Shown here: piece by piece, positions 58,138 through 64,000 of the stretch | Numbering within the stretch: position 1 is the stretch's first letter | Layout: the number at the start of each line of letters is the position of its first letter | From: JBAZZQ01 sp041658725 | GTDB taxonomy: Bacteria > Planctomycetota > Phycisphaerae > JAAYCJ01 | Length of the DNA: 64,000 nt | Assembly: GCA_041658725.1 (NCBI GenBank) | Contig: JBAZZQ010000015.1 | Coordinates: 1-64,000 of the forward strand | Direction of reading: 5' to 3' | Made by a program: the position numbers and the translations under genes | Notes under the pieces: model-generated | Databases searched by the model: none | What the model was told of the DNA's origin: nothing | Seen by the model: only the letters and a program-made list of their open reading frames with translations

Positions 58138-60660
58138 ATGGCAAAAGAGGCATTGGCAAGGATCAAGATTAACGATACGCTCAAGAAGGCCGGGTGGCGG
58201 TTCTTCGATGAGCCATCTGGTAAAGCCAATGTTGTCCTCGAACTTCATACACGTGCCAGCCTAAAGGATTGGGAAGGCCTGGGGCCGGATTTTGAAAAAA
58301 CCAAGTCTGGCTTTGTTGATTTCCTGCTTCTGGACGATCAGAACTTCCCACTCGTCGTTTTGGAGGCCAAACGGGAGGAAAAGAACCCGCTCGACGGCAA
58401 GGAACAAGCCCGCCGCTACGCCCAGCGTCTTAACGTCCGTTTTGTCCTTCTTTCCAATGGCAACCTTCATTATTTCTGGGACACTGAAACCGGCAACCCA
58501 CAAATTATCACCACCTTCCCCACCCAGGAATCCCTTTTACTCCATAAAAGTTTCAAGCCCAATCCCGATCTTCTGGTTAAAGAGCCGATGGAACGCGATT
58601 ACATCATCCTCACCCAGAAGCCCGATTATCAATCCGATCCCCGCTGGCGGGATGAATCGCAGCAAGCCGCCTTTTTAAAGGATAATGGCCTGCGGATGCT
58701 CCGGGATTATCAGCTTCGAGCCGTGCAAAAAGTCCAAAAGACCGTCGGCCAGGGTAAGAGCCGGTTCTTGTTGGAAATGGCCACGGGCACAGGCAAAACG
58801 CTGGTGGCCGCCGCCGTTATTAAACTTTTCTTACGCACCCACAACGCCCGGCGGATCCTTTTCCTCGTGGACCGGATCGAACTGGAAAACCAGGCCTACA
58901 AAGCTTTTAAAAATTACCTCAAAATCGATTATCAAACCGTCATCTACAAACAAACCAAGGACGACTGGAAAAAGGCAGAAATCGTCGTTACCACCATTCA
59001 AAGCCTGCTCGTTAATAACAAGTACCGCGATCTTTTTTCGCCTACTGATTTTGATCTGGTCGTTTCCGACGAGGCCCACCGCTCCATCGGCGGCAACTCC
59101 CGCGCAGTTTTTGAATATTTCATCGGCTATAAATTGGGCCTGACCGCCACGCCCAAGGACTATCTCAAGAACATCAAGAAAATCGGCGACTTCGACCCCC
59201 GCGAAGTCGAACGCCGCATCTTACTGGATACTTATAAAACCTTCGGCTGCGACTCGGGGGAACCGACGTTCCGTTACAGCCTGCTCGACGGCGTCCGGGA
59301 TAAGTGGCTGATCAACCCCATCGTGATTGACGCCCGCACGGAGATTACCACCCAACTTTTAAGCGAAAAAGGCTACGCCGTACCCGTGATAGACGACGAT
59401 GGCAACGAGGGCGAGGAAATCTTCACCCATCGGGACTTTGAACGGCGGTTCTTATCCGACGAGACCAACCGTATCTTTTGCCAGACCTTTTTACAGCACG
59501 CCCTCAAGGACCCATTGACCGGAGAAATCGGCAAAACCCTGATCTTTTGCGTCAGCCAGAACCACGCCGCCAAGATTACCCAACTATTAAACAAAATGGC
59601 TCACGCCCTTTATCCCAACAAATACAATTCCGATTTTGCCCTGCAAGTCACCAGCCGCATCCAAGACGCCCAGACCTTTACCATGAACTTTGCCAATAAC
59701 AATCTCAACGGCCATACCCGGTTTAACGACGAAGTACCCGGCTACGGGTCCGCCAAGACCCGTGTCTGCGTCACCGTCGGCATGATGACCACCGGTTACG
59801 ACTGTGAGGACATTTTGAACCTCTGCATGATGCGTCCGATCTTTTCTCCTCAGGACTTTGTCCAGATCAAAGGACGCGGTACGCGAAAATTTGAATTCAC
59901 CTACCGCCGCAAACTCCCCGACGGTTCCAGCGAGGAAATCAAAACACCCAAAGAGCGATTTAAACTCTTTGATTTCTTCGCCAACTGCGAATACTTCGAA
60001 AAGAAATTTCCTTACGACCAGGTGATCCAACTTCCCGCGATTACCAAGCCCGGCATTCCGCCCATCGGTCCCCAGCCGCCCGGCCTGCCGGATTATACCA
60101 ACGTCAATCCCGACCCGATAAAGACGCTGGAGGAAACGCCCATAGGCCTTCAGGGCATGCGGGTGGATCGCGAACTTTTTGGCCGGTTTGAGGAACGCAT
60201 TAAAGAAGATCAATTTGTTTCTCAAAAGGTGGCCGAAGGCGACTTTCCCGCCGCCGAAATGTACATCCTCCAGGAAATCTTCAATAAACCCGAAGAATAT
60301 TTCAACCTGGATAAACTCCGAAAATCCGTCTCCGTCGACCGAAGGCTTAGCCTGCGGGAAATCCTGGAAAAGATTTTTGGCTATATCCCCTTCTTTAAGT
60401 CCAAAGACCAGTTGCTGGAGGAGGAATGCGATAAATTCGTCTCCATCTTCAACCCGACGCCGTCGGAGGCAATGGCGATTAAAAACATCCTGCGGTCGTA
60501 CATCACCGATACCGACCTGCGGGGCATCATGGAAACCAAACACTTCGCCAAACTCGCCACGCATCCGGCCTTCGGCGATTTTGAACAACTCGATCCCCGC
60601 TGGCGGAAGGTGATACCGGAGTATGTGAAGGATTATGTGGGTCTAAATAAGTTTATATAA
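58138..60660 (+). CDS. hsdR: Type I restriction endonuclease subunit R
   Basis: 840 residues from ATG 58138 (a TTG six codons upstream is in frame). The N-terminal nuclease domain has FVDFLLLDD and VVLEAKREE (PD-(D/E)XK, about 60-85). A superfamily 2 motor follows with ATGTGKT (about 215-221), SDEAHRS (about 310), LTATP, and the C-terminal motif VQIKGRGTRKFE (motif VI). It translocates and cleaves unmodified DNA in complex with HsdM and HsdS, whose fused gene lies 1.1 kb downstream in the same operon. Confidence 0.92.
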   Translation: MAKEALARIKINDTLKKAGWRFFDEPSGKANVVLELHTRASLKDWEGLGPDFEKTKSGFVDFLLLDDQNFPLVVLEAKREEKNPLDGKEQARRYAQRLNVRFVLLSNGNLHYFWDTETGNPQIITTFPTQESLLLHKSFKPNPDLLVKEPMERDYIILTQKPDYQSDPRWRDESQQAAFLKDNGLRMLRDYQLRAVQKVQKTVGQGKSRFLLEMATGTGKTLVAAAVIKLFLRTHNARRILFLVDRIELENQAYKAFKNYLKIDYQTVIYKQTKDDWKKAEIVVTTIQSLLVNNKYRDLFSPTDFDLVVSDEAHRSIGGNSRAVFEYFIGYKLGLTATPKDYLKNIKKIGDFDPREVERRILLDTYKTFGCDSGEPTFRYSLLDGVRDKWLINPIVIDARTEITTQLLSEKGYAVPVIDDDGNEGEEIFTHRDFERRFLSDETNRIFCQTFLQHALKDPLTGEIGKTLIFCVSQNHAAKITQLLNKMAHALYPNKYNSDFALQVTSRIQDAQTFTMNFANNNLNGHTRFNDEVPGYGSAKTRVCVTVGMMTTGYDCEDILNLCMMRPIFSPQDFVQIKGRGTRKFEFTYRRKLPDGSSEEIKTPKERFKLFDFFANCEYFEKKFPYDQVIQLPAITKPGIPPIGPQPPGLPDYTNVNPDPIKTLEETPIGLQGMRVDRELFGRFEERIKEDQFVSQKVAEGDFPAAEMYILQEIFNKPEEYFNLDKLRKSVSVDRRLSLREILEKIFGYIPFFKSKDQLLEEECDKFVSIFNPTPSEAMAIKNILRSYITDTDLRGIMETKHFAKLATHPAFGDFEQLDPRWRKVIPEYVKDYVGLNKFI

Positions 60661-60669
60661 GGAGTTGAT

Positions 60670-61740
60670 ATGTCCAGAACACAAATAAAGAAAGAAAACC
60701 AGCCATCGAAAGCGTTCAAATCAAAATATCTATTTCCCAGAGTTTCAATACAAGAAGCAATTAAAGTTCCGATGATGCTTAAAGACAAGAATGGCGGAAA
60801 TCCATGGCCACCCACTGATTTAGCGAACGCAATGAATGTTCGGTTTAAAACAAACTCATTTTTTTATATCACGGCTGGTTCAAGAGATTATGGTTTCACG
60901 ATAGGAACAAAATTTAGCAAAACAATTTCTTTGAGTGAGGTAGGACGAAAATTAGTATATGCCGGTAACTCAGCAACAGAAAAAGAAATAAAATCAAATT
61001 CCTTTCTTAAGATCGAAGTTTTTAAGAAGGTATTCGAATATTACAAGGGGGGTAATCTTCCGGAAATGAAATATTTGAGCAACACATTAGAATCTCAGTT
61101 CAAACTTCCGAAAGATACACACGAAGAATTTTCAAAAATATTCAAAGCCAATTGCGATTACTTAGGAATAGGAACTTCAATAGATAAAACACCTCTGCAA
61201 AATGGAGAAAGCCAAGCACAAAAAGCAGAAGTTATTACGATGGCTGAACCTGAAAAAAATACAGGCTTAACATGTTTCGTTATCATGCCTTTTAAGGAAA
61301 GAGATTCTAGGCATTCGGAAGGTTTCTTTAATGAAGTACTTCAAAGTTTGATTGTTCCTGCCGGTCGTAATGCCGGTTTTAAAGTTACTACGGCGAACCG
61401 ACAAGGCAGCGATGTTATACAATCAACGATTATTAATGACCTACTGAATGCGGATTTGGTTTTGGCTGATTTAACCGAGCACAATCCAAATGTTTTATTT
61501 GAATTGGGTATGAGAATGGCCCATGATAAACCTATCGTTCTCATTCGTTCTAAAGGAACATCGGCAATATTCGACGTTGATAATATGTTGAGAGTATTCG
61601 ATTATGATGCTAATTTATGGTCAACTACCATTGAAAAGGACATTCCAAAATTATCAGATCATATTAAAGCTTCCTGGGGTGCTCGTGATAGCGATAAGAC
61701 ATATTTGAAGATTTTAAAAGGCCAAGGCCAAACTAAATAA
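60670..61740 (+). CDS. Two-domain protein with TIR/deoxyribosyltransferase-like C-terminus, embedded in the RM operon
   Basis: 356 residues. The N-terminal half looks like a winged-helix sensor (IQEAIKVPMMLKDKNGG, SRDYGFTIGTKF, TISLSEVGRKLVY). From about residue 197, CFVIMPFKERDS, IINDLLNADLVLADLTEHNP, NVLFELGMRMAHDKPIVLI follow the core of nucleoside 2-deoxyribosyltransferase/TIR-like domains, including the Glu in LFELG. Such domains act on NAD or nucleotides in many defence systems. It starts 9 bp after hsdR and ends 5 bp before hsdM. AT-richer than both, it looks inserted as a cassette. Possibly a back-up effector triggered when restriction fails. Confidence 0.75.
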   Translation: MSRTQIKKENQPSKAFKSKYLFPRVSIQEAIKVPMMLKDKNGGNPWPPTDLANAMNVRFKTNSFFYITAGSRDYGFTIGTKFSKTISLSEVGRKLVYAGNSATEKEIKSNSFLKIEVFKKVFEYYKGGNLPEMKYLSNTLESQFKLPKDTHEEFSKIFKANCDYLGIGTSIDKTPLQNGESQAQKAEVITMAEPEKNTGLTCFVIMPFKERDSRHSEGFFNEVLQSLIVPAGRNAGFKVTTANRQGSDVIQSTIINDLLNADLVLADLTEHNPNVLFELGMRMAHDKPIVLIRSKGTSAIFDVDNMLRVFDYDANLWSTTIEKDIPKLSDHIKASWGARDSDKTYLKILKGQGQTK

Positions 61741-61745
61741 ATCCT

Positions 61746-64000
61746 ATGCTTGACATTGACACACGCCGCCGCATCGACAATTGCCGGGATATTCTCGTGG
61801 GCAAGGTCCCCGACCCCAAAAGCCAGGTGGAGCAGATCACTATTGCCCTGATTTACAAGTTTATGGACGATCTGGATAAGCAATCTATCGAATGGGGCGG
61901 CAAGCCGTCCTTCTTTGTCGGGGATTTTGGCAAATACGGCTGGTCGAATATCTTCGATCCCCGGATCGGCGGGTTTGAGCTGTTAAATCTCTACGCCGAA
62001 GCGCTCGTCAAGATGAACCACAATCCGAATATTCCCCAACTCTTTCGCGATATCTTTAAAAATGCCTTTTTACCCTACCGCGACCCGGAGACGTTAAAAA
62101 GCTTTTTAAAGGAAATCAGCCAATTCTCCTACAGCCACAGCGAGCAGTTGGGCAACGCCTACGAATATCTCCTTTCGATCATGAGCAGCCAGGGTGACGC
62201 CGGGCAATTCCGCACGCCCCGGCATATTATCGACTTTATCGTTCAGATCGTCGCACCCCAGAAGCATGAAACCATCCTCGACCCGGCCTGCGGGACGGCG
62301 GGGTTTCTCATCAGTGCTTTTAAATACATTTTACAAACCAATCCCAAGCTGACCCCCGATCATAAAAAACGTTTACTAACCGCCTTTGTCGGCTACGATA
62401 TTTCCCCCGACATGGTCCGCCTGTCTCTGGTCAACCTGTACCTGCACGGCTTTGCCGATCCGAAAATCCACGAATACGACACCCTGACCAGTCTGGACCG
62501 CTGGGACGAATCTTTTGACGTGATCCTGGCCAATCCGCCCTTCATGTCGCCCAAGGGCGGTATCCGACCGCACAACCGCTTTTCCATCCCGGCCAAACGC
62601 TCGGAAGTCCTTTTTGTCGATTATATCGCCGAGCATTTAAACCCGTCGGGCCGGGCCGGAATCATCGTCCCCGAAGGAATTATCTTCCAATCCCAGAACG
62701 CCTACAAGCAATTGCGAAAGATGCTTGTCGAAAATTGCCTCTGGGCGGTCGTGTCCCTGCCCGCCGGAATATTTAAACCGTATAGCGGCGTTAAGACCAG
62801 TATTCTCTTAATGGATAAAAACCTCGCCAAACGGACAAAAGATATTCTCTTTGTCCGGGTAAGTTCCGACGGCTTTGACCTGGGCGACCAGCGGCGGGAG
62901 AACCCGGATAAAAACGACCTGCCGGAAGCGGAAAAGATTTTACGAGAGTACCGGCAAACAATTGATAAACCCAAAAAGCTTCCCGCTGATGGATTAGGGC
63001 TTGTTGTTCCCAAATCGAAAATCATGGCGTCCGATGATTGCAGCCTGTCGGGGGAACGGTATCGGGAGAATTTCACTGTTCTTAATCATAAATGGCCGGT
63101 AGTCGAACTCGGTGGCCTATGTGAAACAGTTACCGGAGGAACCCCGGCGACAAACATAAAGGAGTATTACGAAGGCGGAACCATCCCCTGGCTTAGAAGT
63201 GGTGAGGTTTCACAAGGTTCTATTGAAAAATCAGAGCTTTTCATTACGAAATCGGGCTTGGACAATTCGTCCGCTAAAATCTTACCCATCAATTCCGTTT
63301 TGGTCGCCCTTTACGGCGCAACGGCGGGAAAAGTTGGCATCTTAAAGTCAGAGGCTGCAATCAATCAAGCGATTTGTGGAATACTTCCGAACGAAAGAGT
63401 CTCACCTGATTTTCTATATTGGGTACTATCGCAAGAAACAGCCAATCTGGTTAAATTGACAACAGGTGGGGCACAACAAAACCTCTCTCAAGGAATTGTC
63501 AGGAGGCTAAAAATCCCTCTTCCACCGTTGGAGGTTCAGCGGGCGATTGTGGCGGAGGTGGAAGGTTACCAGAAGATCATCGACGGCGCCCGTCAGGTCG
63601 TCCAGAATTACAAGCCTGCCCTTCCCCTCGATCCCGCTTGGCCGTTGGTGGAGTTAGGGGAAATGGCGAAGAATCTGGATGGAAAAAGAAAACCAGTGAC
63701 GAAATCAGACAGAAATTCGGGGAAATATCCCTATTACGGCGCTTCTGGCATAGTTGATTATGTAGACGATTATATATTCGATGAAGACTTGTTGCTGATT
63801 TCGGAAGATGGCGCTAACCTTTTAAGCAGGTCCACCCCAATAGCTTTTTCTGTCAATGGAAAAGTGTGGGTGAATAATCATGCCCATGTTCTTCGTTTCA
63901 CAGACAAGGCCACGCAGTTATATGTAGAAATGTACTTGAACGGTATCAATATCGAGCTTTACGTGACGGGTTCAGCCCAACCAAAACTCAACCAGGAAAA
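61746..64000 (+). CDS. Type I modification-specificity fusion HsdM-HsdS, 3' end outside the window
   Basis: The frame is open from ATG 61746 to the window edge, 751 codons so far. Residues 1-440 are HsdM: a helical N-terminus, SAM motif DPACGTAGFL (about 178), NPPF (about 261, N6-adenine methylation) and a C-terminal helical region. From about 448 a target-recognition domain begins (WPVVELGGLCETVTGGTPA ... ILPINSVLVALYGATAGKVGIL) and ends in IPLPPLEVQRAIVAEVE. A second begins near 631 (WPLVELGEMAKNL). So methylase and specificity functions are on one chain. The C-terminus is not seen. Confidence 0.9.
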   Translation, partial: MLDIDTRRRIDNCRDILVGKVPDPKSQVEQITIALIYKFMDDLDKQSIEWGGKPSFFVGDFGKYGWSNIFDPRIGGFELLNLYAEALVKMNHNPNIPQLFRDIFKNAFLPYRDPETLKSFLKEISQFSYSHSEQLGNAYEYLLSIMSSQGDAGQFRTPRHIIDFIVQIVAPQKHETILDPACGTAGFLISAFKYILQTNPKLTPDHKKRLLTAFVGYDISPDMVRLSLVNLYLHGFADPKIHEYDTLTSLDRWDESFDVILANPPFMSPKGGIRPHNRFSIPAKRSEVLFVDYIAEHLNPSGRAGIIVPEGIIFQSQNAYKQLRKMLVENCLWAVVSLPAGIFKPYSGVKTSILLMDKNLAKRTKDILFVRVSSDGFDLGDQRRENPDKNDLPEAEKILREYRQTIDKPKKLPADGLGLVVPKSKIMASDDCSLSGERYRENFTVLNHKWPVVELGGLCETVTGGTPATNIKEYYEGGTIPWLRSGEVSQGSIEKSELFITKSGLDNSSAKILPINSVLVALYGATAGKVGILKSEAAINQAICGILPNERVSPDFLYWVLSQETANLVKLTTGGAQQNLSQGIVRRLKIPLPPLEVQRAIVAEVEGYQKIIDGARQVVQNYKPALPLDPAWPLVELGEMAKNLDGKRKPVTKSDRNSGKYPYYGASGIVDYVDDYIFDEDLLLISEDGANLLSRSTPIAFSVNGKVWVNNHAHVLRFTDKATQLYVEMYLNGINIELYVTGSAQPKLNQE

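Noticed and set aside
1..64000. CRISPR arrays and rRNA genes
   Set aside because: I saw no regularly spaced direct repeats with unique spacers, and no 16S, 23S or 5S-like sequence. The repeats present are palindromic and scattered.

Overview
The window looks like chromosomal DNA from a planctomycete-type bacterium, most likely of the Phycisphaerae/Sedimentisphaerales kind. This is an inference from gene content and intergenic style: a nusA-infB-DUF503-rbfA cluster, a PPi-type phosphofructokinase, BatA/DUF58 genes, an STT3-family oligosaccharyltransferase, large TPR lipoproteins and many short palindromic intergenic repeats. No rRNA gene is present to settle it. GC is intermediate. Genes lie on both strands in short operons, and many starts overlap the previous stop (ATGA or GTGA).

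Region 1 (1-22 kb) is core chromosome. It begins with gene-poor, repeat-rich DNA holding a possible small RNA, then a secreted LolA-like protein, a CI/LexA-type self-cleaving repressor with its own control region, and a leftward operon rsmD-DUF58-vWA protein-diverged purM paralog. An STT3/PglB-like oligosaccharyltransferase follows. Next come a MalK/UgpC-type ABC ATPase behind a consensus promoter and the rightward operon nusA-infB-DUF503-rbfA-(HhH-GPD pseudoenzyme)-hisG-TPR lipoprotein.

Region 2 (22-48.5 kb) is mostly metabolic: siroheme dehydrogenase, canonical purM, an SDR epimerase, hemL, a PilZ protein, phosphomannomutase, mutS, a LacI-creatininase-M24 operon, tRNA-Arg(CCT), a secreted caspase-fold protein, a Gfo/Idh/MocA oxidoreductase, an IS630 relic, a HAD phosphatase, PPi-PFK with DUF2156, and the elongasome pair mrdA-rodA followed by two alpha/beta hydrolases.

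Region 3 (48.5-64 kb) is accessory. It starts at an initiator tRNA (CAT) and carries a metal-binding lipoprotein, a tautomerase, a foldback element, a PD-(D/E)XK-like gene between 81-bp direct repeats, and a satellite-phage-like module: integrase, nonsense-broken small gene, D5 helicase, CHC2/TOPRIM primase and AlpA, all leftward. Two unknown genes then overlap convergently beside a multi-hairpin segment.

The window ends in a rightward type I restriction-modification operon: hsdR, then a two-domain protein with a TIR/deoxyribosyltransferase-like C-terminus, then an hsdM-hsdS fusion cut by the window edge. The gene lodged between hsdR and the methylase is the best candidate for an undescribed defence component.
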